A program made the translations under genes and the position numbers. 64,000 nucleotides of DNA from Pseudopedobacter saltans DSM 12145 (GTDB taxonomy: Bacteria > Bacteroidota > Bacteroidia > Sphingobacteriales > Sphingobacteriaceae). Shown here piece after piece: positions 53,649-63,029 of this stretch. The stretch covers positions 3,906,001-3,970,000 of the forward strand of contig NC_015177.1 in NCBI RefSeq assembly GCF_000190735.1, written 5' to 3'. Position 1 is the stretch's first letter, and each line of letters opens with the position of its first letter. Below the pieces are notes generated by a model. The model worked only from the letters and a program-made list of their open reading frames with translations, was not told where the DNA came from and ran no database searches.

Positions 53649-54842
53649 ATGACAGAAAAACTATCTGTACGTATTTTATCCATTGATATTATGCGGGGCC
53701 TAACATTATTCCTGATGTTATTTGTTAATGATCTTTATGAACCGGGAGTTCCAAAATGGTTGGTACATACCAAAGCTAATGTTGATGGAATGGGTCTGGC
53801 CGATTGGGTCTTTCCCGGATTTTTATTTATGGTAGGCCTGTCAATTCCCTATGCTGTAAAAGCCAGAAAGGCTAAAGGAGAGTCTGGCTTTAAGATTTTT
53901 GTACATATTCTTTTAAGAGCCTTAAGCCTTTTGTTTATAGGTATACTTATGCTAAATGCAGACAGAGTTAATCCAGAACTGACTGGTATGAACAAATTGC
54001 TGTGGGCAGGTCTGGTGTATATTAGTGTTTTTTTAGTGTGGAATAACTATCCAAAAAGTAAAAAATACAGATTTCTATTTCCGGCGTTGAGGGTATTTGG
54101 ACTCCTAGGTCTGCTATGTCTTATCTATATATTTAAAGCAGGAGATGGGGAAAATATTAAATGGCTGGAAACGGGATGGTGGGGAATACTGGGCCTTATT
54201 GGCTGGGGATATTTTACTTCTGCCTTTGTATATCTATTGGTTAAGGATAATGTAGTAATACTAAGTCTTGTATGGTTACTTTTTATCTGGATTAATGCTT
54301 TTTCGCAGTTAGGCATGTTTGAGGTTTCTGCTAATATCAACCAGATTTTTGGTGTTATAATCTCGGGAAATGTACCATCAATAGTGTTGTCCGGTTTATT
54401 GGTAGGTGTTTTAATTAAGCGGGAAGCGTATAATCCGAAGAAGCTCTTATTCATTTTGTTTTGTTTGGGGATATTATCGTTGGGGGTAGGTTTTATACTC
54501 AGGAACTGGTTTATTATTTCTAAGATTTACGGGACACCAAGCTGGGCTATGATCTGCAATGGTATCAGTATAATTGTTTTTGCTGCGCTGTATTTTATTG
54601 TCGATCAAAAAAGGAGTATTAAATGGACCGGTCCGTTCGATATGGCTGGAAAAAATTCCCTTACAACTTATTTAATGCCAGATCTTATTTATTTCACAAG
54701 TTGGGGATTTGCTATTCCATTATTCTTTTACAAGCAGAACGAAAATATGCTATTGGCTGTTTCAGGATCAATCATTTGGGCATTACTGATGATTTATCTT
54801 GTTAATCTGCTTTCTAAAATTAATATCAAACTTAAACTATAG
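53649..54842 (+). CDS. HGSNAT-like/DUF5009 integral membrane acyltransferase-family protein
   Basis: A 397-residue polytopic inner-membrane protein with about ten hydrophobic segments. The N-terminus (RILSIDIMRGLTLFLMLFVN) and the following DWVFPGFLFMVGLSIPYAVKAR are typical of the COG4299 family, which includes the animal heparan-alpha-glucosaminide N-acetyltransferase. In that enzyme the acetyl group crosses the membrane to a sugar on the far side. Here it would acetylate or transfer to a periplasmic sugar during glycan processing, which is inference. It lies between two ThuA genes with gaps of 24 and 12 bases. Confidence 0.87.
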   Translation: MTEKLSVRILSIDIMRGLTLFLMLFVNDLYEPGVPKWLVHTKANVDGMGLADWVFPGFLFMVGLSIPYAVKARKAKGESGFKIFVHILLRALSLLFIGILMLNADRVNPELTGMNKLLWAGLVYISVFLVWNNYPKSKKYRFLFPALRVFGLLGLLCLIYIFKAGDGENIKWLETGWWGILGLIGWGYFTSAFVYLLVKDNVVILSLVWLLFIWINAFSQLGMFEVSANINQIFGVIISGNVPSIVLSGLLVGVLIKREAYNPKKLLFILFCLGILSLGVGFILRNWFIISKIYGTPSWAMICNGISIIVFAALYFIVDQKRSIKWTGPFDMAGKNSLTTYLMPDLIYFTSWGFAIPLFFYKQNENMLLAVSGSIIWALLMIYLVNLLSKINIKLKL

Positions 54843-54854
54843 CGGAATTATAAT

Positions 54855-55688
54855 ATGAAGAATTTTTTAAGCATACTTTTCTTTTTCCTCGTAAGTTTTA
54901 TAGTAAAAAATGAGACTGCATGTGGACAATCCGGTATTAAAAAAGGAAAAAGCTTTAATGTTGTCGGGTTTTATTCTGGAAATTGGGATGTAGCACATAT
55001 TAGCTATGTGCATGAAGCAAATAAATGGTTTGCAGAAATGGCTGCTCAATATGGATTTAAATATGACTCTACTAACAACTGGAATAATTTAAATGAAAAA
55101 TTTCTTTCTAAATATCAGATTGTGATGTTTTTGGATAATTCACCACAAACTGAAAGCCAGCAACAGGCTTTTGAGCGATATATGAAAAAAGGCGGTGGAT
55201 TTATTGGTTATCATGTGTCTGCTTTCAATACCGATCCTGAGAAATGGCCCTGGTATTTTAATGATTTTCTGGGCACTGGGAAATTTGCTGGTAATACCTG
55301 GAAACCAACGTCTGCCAATTTGAAGGTCGAGAAGAAAGACCACCCGTCTACAAAGGGATTGCCTGAGTTATTTAAATCTTCTCCGAACGAATGGTACAAA
55401 TGGCAAAATGATGTGTCTAAAAATCCGGATATTTCGGTTTTAATGTCTATTGATCCCTCTAGTTTTCCGCTGGGAACTAAACAAAATGAAATCTGGTACA
55501 GTGGCTATTATCCGGTAGTATGGACAAATAAAAATTACAGAATGCTTTATGTAAATATGGGACATAATGATATGGTTTACAATCCTGATAGAACGGTTTC
55601 ATACACTTTTGCAAATGATATTCAGAATCAATTTATCTTAAATAGTTTATTTTGGTTGAGAGGGAGGAATCAAAAAGATAAGAGATAA
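54855..55688 (+). CDS. Secreted ThuA-domain protein, second
   Basis: A 277-residue protein with a signal peptide (FLSILFFFLVSFIVKNETACG) and a second ThuA domain, clearly diverged from the first. Matching segments are NVVGFYSGNWDVAHISYVHE, KKGGGFIGYHVSAFNTDPEK, HPSTKGLPELFKSSPNEWYKW and YPVVWTNKNYRMLYVNMGHND. A cysteine lies in the signal region, but the lipobox is poor. It is 12 bases downstream of the acyltransferase-like gene. The two ThuA proteins may act on different sugars or form a heteromer. Confidence 0.86.
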   Translation: MKNFLSILFFFLVSFIVKNETACGQSGIKKGKSFNVVGFYSGNWDVAHISYVHEANKWFAEMAAQYGFKYDSTNNWNNLNEKFLSKYQIVMFLDNSPQTESQQQAFERYMKKGGGFIGYHVSAFNTDPEKWPWYFNDFLGTGKFAGNTWKPTSANLKVEKKDHPSTKGLPELFKSSPNEWYKWQNDVSKNPDISVLMSIDPSSFPLGTKQNEIWYSGYYPVVWTNKNYRMLYVNMGHNDMVYNPDRTVSYTFANDIQNQFILNSLFWLRGRNQKDKR

Positions 55689-56001
55689 TGATATATTTCT
55701 TTTGCGAACAAGGAAGTTGCAAGTTGTTAATCATATAAAAAGAACTAGTATCGTGTTAACGATAAAATGTCATATGCGTTTGTCACTCCCGTTGGCGGGA
55801 CAAGCTCTGAGGTTCTCGAAGGGTCATTCGCAGAGGCTTCGATTCCGAAAAGTCGGGAAGCCAGACAAAATGTGGTTGACAGGACATTAGTCTCGATTTA
55901 ACCTTCAGAATTAACAAAATCACAGAAGCTTTTGCTTATCCTACTTAATCTTTAATACTAAAAAAAAGTTAAGTTACAATGCGCAAAACATGCTTTGTAA
56001 C
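55689..56001. other. Intergenic region with repeat-like GC-richer block
   Basis: About 310 bases between the second ThuA gene and the hydrolase gene without a convincing gene. The middle third is GC-richer than its surroundings and holds the repeat-like element described separately. The last 110 bases are AT-rich and probably carry the promoter of the hydrolase gene, but no exact TAnnTTTG box was found. Confidence 0.6.
55770..55890. repeat. Possible dispersed intergenic repeat
   Basis: The block contains GGACAAGCTCTGAGG and TCTCGAAGGGTCA, which resemble the CGACAAGCTCAGG-type repeats scattered between genes in many Bacteroidota. It also contains an internal hairpin: GGCTTC (55835-55840) with GAAGCC (55857-55862) and CCGA (55845-55848) with TCGG (55853-55856). 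Only one copy was noticed in the window, so the assignment rests on similarity to known repeats. Confidence 0.4.
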
Positions 56002-58299
56002 ATGGAAAAATATACAAGAAAAGTAATAAGCTTATTGCTGCTGAGTATAGCGATTGGAACTACTGCAAATGCTCAGGAAATATATGCCGGAAGATATAAG
56101 GCAATTTTTACTCAAGAACCTGAGAATGTGCCTACCGGGAAAACGCCCGATGGGCCATTGGCCGGAAATGGAGATATTGGATTGACTTTGGGAGGTGATG
56201 GAAGTCATTTGCGATTCTTCTTCGGGAAAAACGATTTCTGGAGGGCGTATCCGGTTTATCCCGGTGGTGGGATAGCTTTTCCAGGTTTTATGGATCTTAA
56301 AATAGACGCTTTAAAAGGAGCGGATTATTATGCGGAGCAGTTGCCAGATAGTGCCTTTATCAGAGCTAGATTTTCTAAGGGGGATTTACAGGTTAATTTA
56401 AAAACATGGGTTTCTGCGAATAACAATAATGTTGTAGTGGAGTTAGCGGCCAATAAACCGACCAAAATAAATTTAGGTCTTCATGCTGCAACTGGAAATA
56501 CCTCTAAAACTGCAAAAGGCAGAATTAAAGATGTTTTTTGGGTAACACGTTCTTTTGAGGGGACAGATCTGTTGGAGTGGCCGGCACACGTTGCAATCGC
56601 TTTGAAAGGAATTGGGAAGGCTATTGGTAGTGACGGTACATTAACCTTAAATAAAGACGAAAAAGCGACGTTGGTTCTTACTCTTTATACCAATTTTGAT
56701 CGTAAAAAATGGAAAGAGAAAGCGATTGAAGACACAGAAAGTTTAACTGGAAATATAATTAAACAAAGATGGAGCGAACATTTAGATTGGTGGAAAAATT
56801 ATTGGTCTAAGTCTGAAGTTAGGATTGGAGATCTCTTCATTGAAAAATACTATTATGCTTCGCAGTATTTTTTTGGTGCTACATCAAGAGGAGATAAATT
56901 TGCTCCAGGTATCTGGGGGCCATTCGTTACTAAGGATTCGACAGCCTGGGGCGGAGATTATCATTTAAACTATAATTATCAGGCGCCATATTGGGCGGCA
57001 TTTTCATCAAACCATATAGAGGAAACAGAAAATTTTGACCAGCCTTTATTAGATTATATGGATAAAGGGCGCTCTTTTTCGAAACAATTATTAGGGACAA
57101 AAGGAATTTATTATCCTGTAGGAATTGGCCCTTTGGGATTAACCACAACCCATTGGCCTTTAACGGCAGATGAAATGGAAAAGCGTTATGGCACCCGGGA
57201 TAATACCATAGATAATGGCTATAAGTTTCTAGGACAGAAAATAAATGCTGTTTTTAGCGTAGGGAATATGTTGATGCGCTTTTACAGCACTTATGATAAA
57301 GCTTATGCCGAAAAAGTTTATCCGTATCTGTTAGAATGTGCCAATTTTTGGGAGGATTATCTAAAGTTTGAAAATGGGAATTATGTGATTTATATGGATC
57401 ACTATAACGAAGTGATGCCAAATTTACGTAATCAAGGGCAATGGAAACACCTTTTAGGTGATTATAATTCAACGCTTTCCCTTGGTCTGGTGAAAATGCT
57501 GTTTAAAGGAATACTGGACATGAGTGATTTTTTAAATCAAGATCAATCCCGAAAAGCCAAGTGGAAACATATTGTCACTCATCTTAGTCCCTTTCCAGTT
57601 TCAGAAAAAGGTGGTTTTTTAAGTCTGAAAAACGTAGAGAAAAGTCCTTCGCCCTGGCAACAGGGGGTGAATGGTTTAGCCAGGGTCTCTATTCACGGTT
57701 TAGTATTGCCCGGAGGTGTTTGTGGTCCTAAAACGGATTCGGCTTTCAATGCTATTCTTTTAAATGATGTGAAAAATTGGGAGAAGAAAACAACAACTAA
57801 AGGGGACTGGGGAAACACCTTTGGGAATGGAATTGAAACCTGTTTTCCTGCTGCGGTCAGGGTTGGTTATAGTTCCGATAAGATTTTGGGATTTTTAAAA
57901 GACAGGATAGAAGTGCAATCTCTTCCCAATCTATGGATTACTGCTGCTGGCGGTGGCATTGAGACACTTTCTGCTGTTCCTTTAACGGTAAACGAAATGC
58001 TGATGCAAAGTTATGAACATGTAATACGCATTTTTCCCAATTGGAATAGGAACAAAGATGCTGAGTTTTCTAATCTTCGCGCTTATGGTGCCTTTTTAGT
58101 TAGCAGTAAGCTGGGCGCAGGCGATATAAAATATGTACACTTATTAAGTGAGGTCGGCAGAGTCTGTAAAATGGAAAATCCATGGCCGTTGAAAAAAGTC
58201 TTGTTGAAAAGAAAAGATGGGGTTATAGAATTGAAAGGTCCTGTTTTTGAGTTTGAAACACAAAAAGGCGAGCAGATAGAACTTGTTCCTTTTAATTGA
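56002..58299 (+). CDS. Secreted alpha/alpha-barrel glycoside hydrolase-like protein
   Basis: A 765-residue exported enzyme. Signal peptide VISLLLLSIAIGTTANAQ; N-terminal beta-sandwich (about 25-250, starting with PDGPLAGNGDIGLTLGGDG and FFFGKNDFWRAYPVYPGGG), helical catalytic domain (about 270-660, with WGGDYHLNYNYQAPYWAAFS and MDHYNEVMPNLRNQG), and a C-terminal beta domain. The architecture is that of the GH65/GH95 clan of (alpha/alpha)6-barrel enzymes; GH95 contains alpha-L-fucosidases and galactosidases. The exact family and catalytic acid are not certain. It starts at the ATG at 56002. It closes the PUL. Confidence 0.75.
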   Translation: MEKYTRKVISLLLLSIAIGTTANAQEIYAGRYKAIFTQEPENVPTGKTPDGPLAGNGDIGLTLGGDGSHLRFFFGKNDFWRAYPVYPGGGIAFPGFMDLKIDALKGADYYAEQLPDSAFIRARFSKGDLQVNLKTWVSANNNNVVVELAANKPTKINLGLHAATGNTSKTAKGRIKDVFWVTRSFEGTDLLEWPAHVAIALKGIGKAIGSDGTLTLNKDEKATLVLTLYTNFDRKKWKEKAIEDTESLTGNIIKQRWSEHLDWWKNYWSKSEVRIGDLFIEKYYYASQYFFGATSRGDKFAPGIWGPFVTKDSTAWGGDYHLNYNYQAPYWAAFSSNHIEETENFDQPLLDYMDKGRSFSKQLLGTKGIYYPVGIGPLGLTTTHWPLTADEMEKRYGTRDNTIDNGYKFLGQKINAVFSVGNMLMRFYSTYDKAYAEKVYPYLLECANFWEDYLKFENGNYVIYMDHYNEVMPNLRNQGQWKHLLGDYNSTLSLGLVKMLFKGILDMSDFLNQDQSRKAKWKHIVTHLSPFPVSEKGGFLSLKNVEKSPSPWQQGVNGLARVSIHGLVLPGGVCGPKTDSAFNAILLNDVKNWEKKTTTKGDWGNTFGNGIETCFPAAVRVGYSSDKILGFLKDRIEVQSLPNLWITAAGGGIETLSAVPLTVNEMLMQSYEHVIRIFPNWNRNKDAEFSNLRAYGAFLVSSKLGAGDIKYVHLLSEVGRVCKMENPWPLKKVLLKRKDGVIELKGPVFEFETQKGEQIELVPFN

Positions 58300-58361
58300 T
58301 GCAAGCCTATGATAAAGTGAAAACTAACTTATATTCCTGCGGTAGAATATCAAATTTACCA

Positions 58362-58391
58362 GCTAAAGGGATATGGAAATAGCCCTTTAGC
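58362..58391. terminator. Convergent terminator between hydrolase gene and bioA
   Basis: Arms GCTAAAGGG (58362-58370) and CCCTTTAGC (58383-58391) pair perfectly over 9 bases with a 12-base loop, between two convergent genes. Confidence 0.6.
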
Positions 58392-58431
58392 GGAAAGAAG
58401 GATTGATAGCTGGATGGATTTATTTGTAAAA

Positions 58432-59700
58432 TCAAAGCGTTTCCAAAGCATCCAGAATACAAAAGTAGATATATTCCAGATCCTGTTGGGAGATGCAGTA
58501 AGGAGGAACTAAATAAATAATGTTCCCCAGTGGACGCATTAAAATACCCCGTTGCAAAAAGAAAGGATAGAGGATATCATGCATATCGCTGAAATAGGAA
58601 GTGTCTTCTTCGATTTTCCATTCTAGGGCGAATATAGTTCCTTGTTGCCGGACATTTTTTATTTTAGGGTGTTTTACCAATGTATTGACAAACTGTTGAT
58701 GCTGTTTACAAATTCTTTGGATATTTTGTTGGGTTTCTTCCTGCAGTAATAAATCCATGCTGGCTAAAGCTGCAGCACAGGCTAGTGGACTCGCGGTAAA
58801 CGAATGTCCGTGAAAAAGCGCCTTGGTTTTATCGTTGGAATAAAAAGCATCATAGATTTTCTGCGAACTGGTTGTGATGCCTAATGGCATAGTCCCGCCT
58901 GTGAGGCCTTTTGAAAAACACATGATATCCGCTTGTGCTGATAAATGGTTGGCAGCAAACAGCTTGCCTGTACGTCCAAACCCAACAAAAATCTCATCTT
59001 GTATCAGTAAGATCCCTTTTGATCTGCAAAATTTCATCAGTTCGGATAAGTCATCTGCTTCATGCATCAACATGCCACCGGCACCCTGTACCAGTGGTTC
59101 GTAAATGAAACATGCAATTTCTGAAGCATGTTTTTCGATAAAACTTTTTGTACCCGAAAGATTTTCTTTGGTAGGTGCATCAATGAAAAGAACATCAAAT
59201 AATAATTCACCAAAAGGCGCCGTCCATAACCCACGGCCACTTACAGACATAGCGCCAAAGGTATCTCCGTGATAGCCATTTTTAAAGGCCAGAATTTTAT
59301 TCTTACGGACACCTTGATTGTGGCCATATTGAATGCACATTTTCAAAGCTACTTCTACCGCTGTGGAACCATTATCTGTGTAAAATACCTTTTCCTGATT
59401 ATCGGGTAGCAGATTTAATAGTCTTTCAGATAATTCAATAGCCACGGGATGTGTGAATCCGGCAAAGATTACCTGTTCTAATGTGTTTAGTTGTTCGGCA
59501 ACCTTTTTTGCAATATACGGATGCGCATGGCCATGTAGCGTTACCCACCAGGAAGATACCGCATCAATGTAACGTTTACCGTTAGCATCAAAAATGTAAG
59601 CCCCTTCTCCCCGAATAATCGGAATATGCCGGGCTGTTTTCATTTGGGTATAAGGGTGCCAGTTGACTTTTCTATCGCGTTCTATCAATTCGCTTTGCAT
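58432..59700 (-). CDS. bioA: Adenosylmethionine-8-amino-7-oxononanoate aminotransferase
   Basis: BioA makes 7,8-diaminopelargonate from KAPA with SAM as amino donor, using PLP. Family segments are [17 protein letters not shown] at the start, [52 protein letters not shown], and the PLP lysine in [14 protein letters not shown] near residue 280. 422 residues, complete. It is the last gene of the operon and overlaps bioB by 16 bases. Confidence 0.96.
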   Translation of the reverse strand: MQSELIERDRKVNWHPYTQMKTARHIPIIRGEGAYIFDANGKRYIDAVSSWWVTLHGHAHPYIAKKVAEQLNTLEQVIFAGFTHPVAIELSERLLNLLPDNQEKVFYTDNGSTAVEVALKMCIQYGHNQGVRKNKILAFKNGYHGDTFGAMSVSGRGLWTAPFGELLFDVLFIDAPTKENLSGTKSFIEKHASEIACFIYEPLVQGAGGMLMHEADDLSELMKFCRSKGILLIQDEIFVGFGRTGKLFAANHLSAQADIMCFSKGLTGGTMPLGITTSSQKIYDAFYSNDKTKALFHGHSFTASPLACAAALASMDLLLQEETQQNIQRICKQHQQFVNTLVKHPKIKNVRQQGTIFALEWKIEEDTSYFSDMHDILYPFFLQRGILMRPLGNIIYLVPPYCISQQDLEYIYFCILDALETL

Positions 59701-60680
59701 GCACTTTCTTTTTCTTTTACAAGAGGTTTTAGTCCTAGATTTTTAAGCATCTGCATATCTTCGGATACGCCCGGATTTGGTGTAACCAATAAAGTCTGTC
59801 TTTCTCCGGTAAAGATAGAATTAGCTCCGGCCATAAAACACCATGCCTGTTCGGTTTCACTCATTTCAATACGTCCTGCGCTTAAACGAACCATAGAAGC
59901 AGGCATTACAATACGGGCAGTAGCAATCATGCGTACCATATCCCAGATATCAACTTTCGGATTGTTTTCTAAAGGTGTTCCTTTTACTCGCGCCAATGCA
60001 TTGATGGGAACCGATTCGGGATGTTTTTCCATATTGGCCAGGGTACGTAACATGGAAATCCGGTCTTCATTAGTTTCGCCTAAACCTATAATACCACCAG
60101 AACAAACAGTAATTCCCGCTTTTCTGACATTATTTATGGTGTTGATACGATTATCGAATTGACGGGTAGATATAATTTCATCATAATATTCTTCAGAAGT
60201 GTCCAGATTATGGTTATAGGCATATAAGCCGGCGTCCTGTAAACGTTGTGCCTGGTTTTCGGTTAGCATCCCTAAAGTGCAGCATACTTCCAAACCCAAA
60301 TCATTTACACCTTTTACCATATCGATAATTCTATCAAAATCGCTATTGTCGCGGACTTCCCGCCATGCTGCTGCCATGCAGAAGCGTGATGAACCATTAT
60401 CTTTTGCTTTTTGCGCATGAGCAATTACTGTTTCTGTTGGTAATAATGCCTGAACTTTTATATCTGTATGGTATCTGGCCGCCTGTCCGCAATAAGAGCA
60501 ATCTTCGGGACAGCCACCGGTTTTTACCGACAGTAAAGTAGAAATTTGAACTTCGTCTGCCTTATGCCATTCACGATGAACGGTCGCCGCTTCATAAACG
60601 AGTTCTATTAAGGGCTTGTTGTAAATTTCTAAAAGTTCTTCTTTTGTCCAATTGTGACGTAATGTTTTTGTGTTTTCCAT
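59685..60680 (-). CDS. bioB: Biotin synthase BioB
   Basis: A radical-SAM enzyme that inserts sulfur into dethiobiotin. The cluster motif is [10 protein letters not shown] near residues 56-65 (CxxxCxxC, [4Fe-4S]); the family segments [33 protein letters not shown] and [16 protein letters not shown], the last with the Arg ligand of the [2Fe-2S] cluster, are intact. 331 residues. It lies 8 bases after bioD and overlaps bioA. Confidence 0.97.
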   Translation of the reverse strand: MENTKTLRHNWTKEELLEIYNKPLIELVYEAATVHREWHKADEVQISTLLSVKTGGCPEDCSYCGQAARYHTDIKVQALLPTETVIAHAQKAKDNGSSRFCMAAAWREVRDNSDFDRIIDMVKGVNDLGLEVCCTLGMLTENQAQRLQDAGLYAYNHNLDTSEEYYDEIISTRQFDNRINTINNVRKAGITVCSGGIIGLGETNEDRISMLRTLANMEKHPESVPINALARVKGTPLENNPKVDIWDMVRMIATARIVMPASMVRLSAGRIEMSETEQAWCFMAGANSIFTGERQTLLVTPNPGVSEDMQMLKNLGLKPLVKEKESACKAN

Positions 60681-60688
60681 TGTCTTTT

Positions 60689-61300
60689 CTATAATGAAAG
60701 TGTTGTACAGATTTTTTTGATATCGGCTTTGTTGAGTTTGTTGAACTCGGGCAAGTGGATAATTTTTGTATGTTGATTAATGTTTTTAAGGATAATCCGT
60801 TCAGAATCCGGATTGAATTTCCCGTTAAGAACCATATAATCTATTTTGATCTGCCTTTGTCGCAAGGCCTGAATAGATAAAAGGGTATGATTAATGCATC
60901 CCAAATAATCCCGGGATACCAAAACTGTGGGAATGCTTAATTTTTCTATCAGATCAATAACGAAAAACTGCTCATTTAGAGGAACAAACAGTCCGCCCGC
61001 TCCTTCAATGATTAAATGATTGTTAGTCTGTGGCAATGCAAAATCATCTAACTCAATCTCTATATTTTCCATTCTGGCAGATTGATGTGGTGATGCCGCT
61101 ACTTTTAATCGATAATTTTCTTTATGGATCTTAAGATGTTCATCTATCAAAGCTCGTATGATCATACTGTCGCTCTGATGCAAATCGCCAGATTGGACAG
61201 GTTTCCAGTAATCTGCCTGAAAGTATTGTGTAAAAACAGCCGAAATAATCGTCTTTCCAACACCTGTTCCAATTCCGGTTACAAATAGCTTTTTATACAT
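60689..61300 (-). CDS. bioD: Dethiobiotin synthetase BioD
   Basis: BioD closes the ureido ring of dethiobiotin from DAPA, CO2 and ATP. The P-loop is [15 protein letters not shown] at residues 9-23 and the carboxylate-binding segment [14 protein letters not shown] is near residue 98. 203 residues, a little shorter than E. coli BioD. Its start overlaps the end of bioF by 8 bases. Confidence 0.94.
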   Translation of the reverse strand: MYKKLFVTGIGTGVGKTIISAVFTQYFQADYWKPVQSGDLHQSDSMIIRALIDEHLKIHKENYRLKVAASPHQSARMENIEIELDDFALPQTNNHLIIEGAGGLFVPLNEQFFVIDLIEKLSIPTVLVSRDYLGCINHTLLSIQALRQRQIKIDYMVLNGKFNPDSERIILKNINQHTKIIHLPEFNKLNKADIKKICTTLSL

Positions 61301-62408
61301 ATTGATGTTGTTTGATGATACGACAAAGCCTGTCTATTTCTGCAAATGAATTAAACTGATGCAGACAAATCCGTAGTCTTTCCAATCCCGGTTTCACGGT
61401 AGGGGCAAATACTGAATAGGTTTCGATGTCTATTGCTGAAAGAGCAGTAACCGCCTGTCGCAGTTTTGTTGATGAAGGAAACTGAACAATTTGTATAGGG
61501 CTTTTCTCCTGAGATATGGAATGAACCTGATGTGACCTGAAATATTCAATGTTTTTCTGTAATCTTATCGCCAAATCGGGATGTTCATCCATGTATTTGT
61601 AGGAAGCTCGTATGCTTAAACTCTGAAAATCTGATGCTGCAGTAGAGTAGATAAACGGAGAAGCGAAATTGATCAGATATTCTTTTAGTACCCGGCTTCC
61701 CAAAACTGCAGCACCATTCAATCCCATGGCTTTTCCGTAGGTAGCGATAGTCGCAAATACCTTGTTTTGCAGTTGGTTTTGATAAACCAGACCTTTTCCA
61801 AAAACACCCAAAGCATGTGCTTCATCTACAATAAGATTGGCCTGATATCTAAATGCAAGTTCCGCGATATCTTCTAAGGGTGCAAAATCGCCGTCCATAG
61901 AATACAGGCTTTCTATGGCGATTAAGGTATTTCCTTTCATCTTTTTGAGGAGAGACTCCAGATGATCTAAATCGTTATGTTTAAATTTCCATTTTGTTGC
62001 ATTAGAAAGCAAGCAGCCGTCGTGAACAGAACGGTGAACATACTCGTCAACTAAAATAGTATCGTTTCTTTGGGCAATACAAGAGAATAGCGCCAGATTA
62101 GCTTTATAGCCAGATGGAAATAATAAAGCGCTTTTGTTACCGTGGTTTTCGGCTAAAAAGCTTTCCACCTGCATGGTAGTTTCCGTATTTCCACTAATTA
62201 ATCTTGATCCGGTTGACCCCATTAGCGATTTGGGATTTTCCAGAGCTGTTTTCAGGATTTGCTGTTGAAAAGTTTGGTCGCGGGTCAATCCTAAATAATC
62301 ATTAGAACAGAAATCGATAGATGCTTTGCCGATTTTTAATTTCCGCAAAATCCCTTCGCTTTCACGTTGTTCAAGTCGGTTAAGCAATTGTGCTTGTAGC
62401 GTTAACAT
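61293..62408 (-). CDS. bioF: 8-amino-7-oxononanoate synthase BioF
   Basis: BioF condenses a pimeloyl thioester with alanine to KAPA, using PLP. Family segments are IDFCSNDYLGLTRDQ, SGSTGSRLISGN-like (here GSTGSRLISGNTETT), LIVDEAHALGVFGKG, and the PLP lysine in TYGKAMGLNGAAVLG near residue 226. 371 residues, normal. It begins inside the last 29 bases of the preceding diiron-like gene. Its substrate pimeloyl unit has no visible producer in this operon unless the upstream gene supplies it. Confidence 0.94.
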   Translation of the reverse strand: MLTLQAQLLNRLEQRESEGILRKLKIGKASIDFCSNDYLGLTRDQTFQQQILKTALENPKSLMGSTGSRLISGNTETTMQVESFLAENHGNKSALLFPSGYKANLALFSCIAQRNDTILVDEYVHRSVHDGCLLSNATKWKFKHNDLDHLESLLKKMKGNTLIAIESLYSMDGDFAPLEDIAELAFRYQANLIVDEAHALGVFGKGLVYQNQLQNKVFATIATYGKAMGLNGAAVLGSRVLKEYLINFASPFIYSTAASDFQSLSIRASYKYMDEHPDLAIRLQKNIEYFRSHQVHSISQEKSPIQIVQFPSSTKLRQAVTALSAIDIETYSVFAPTVKPGLERLRICLHQFNSFAEIDRLCRIIKQHQYV

Positions 62409-63012
62409 AAGCTAAAACCTCTTTTGAAATGGCCGAAAACCAATTGGAAAATAATTGTTGCTCGATTTTCTGCATGTGGGAAGCATGTTGTTTCCAGTTA
62501 CAATCAAATCGTTCTAATTGTGTTATCATTTCTTCCAAATGCCCTTCTTCTTCTAAAATGATAGATTTTACCATCACTTTTGAATGCTGTCTGGTTAAAA
62601 CTTCCTGATATTGTGGATACAGCTCATCCGCTCGAACTTCTATAGCATAAGTGACAAAAAGGTATGAAGCATATTTTAGTTCGTTCCCACTCAGTGCAAA
62701 TTGCTTTTTTAAATAGCGGCTGCATAATACGTCCAAAGACTGCAGGTATTGTCTGGTATATACCTTGCCCAACAAATCGTCTAAGAAGTAATATCTAAAG
62801 GAATTTGGTGTTATTTTTTCAATTTGTTTCTTTAAATAATAAGCATGTCTGTGCTCTTCGGCGGCATGTTTTAGCTGGATAATATCTGTGGTATAAGGAT
62901 GTTCACAGGCCGAAATTTTTCTGGCACCTGCGTTCTCCATAAAAGATAAAGTGTTAAGCCATTTTGCATGCAATTCGGAATGTTCTACAATATGTTGAAG
63001 CGTGGAAAGCAT
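62380..63012 (-). CDS. Ferritin-like diiron-motif protein heading the biotin operon
   Basis: A 210-residue soluble, all-helical protein of no family I can name. It shows the ligand plan of ferritin-like diiron proteins: Glu26 in helix 1 (SFMENAGARKI), Glu53-x-x-His56 in helix 2 (AAEEHRHAYYL), Glu125 or Glu130 in helix 3 (AIEVRADELY), and Glu155-x-x-His158 in helix 4 (ILEEEGHLEEM). It is the first gene of the biotin operon, overlapping bioF by 29 bases, so it is translationally coupled to it. A role in making the pimeloyl precursor by oxidation, in place of BioC/BioH or BioI, is inference. Alternatives are a regulatory or structural role. A weaker -7-like TACTTTTA lies 16 bases upstream. Confidence 0.7.
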   Translation of the reverse strand: MLSTLQHIVEHSELHAKWLNTLSFMENAGARKISACEHPYTTDIIQLKHAAEEHRHAYYLKKQIEKITPNSFRYYFLDDLLGKVYTRQYLQSLDVLCSRYLKKQFALSGNELKYASYLFVTYAIEVRADELYPQYQEVLTRQHSKVMVKSIILEEEGHLEEMITQLERFDCNWKQHASHMQKIEQQLFSNWFSAISKEVLAYVNATSTIA

Positions 63013-63029
63013 ATTTCTACTTTTTTGAT

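Noticed and set aside
55702-55890. Small open frame after the second ThuA gene
   Set aside because: It runs through the repeat-like block, gives a basic low-complexity product and has no start context.
62380-63012. First gene of the biotin operon as BioC or BioH
   Set aside because: It has no SAM-binding glycine motif (BioC) and no serine-hydrolase GxSxG motif (BioH); its motifs are of the diiron helical type.
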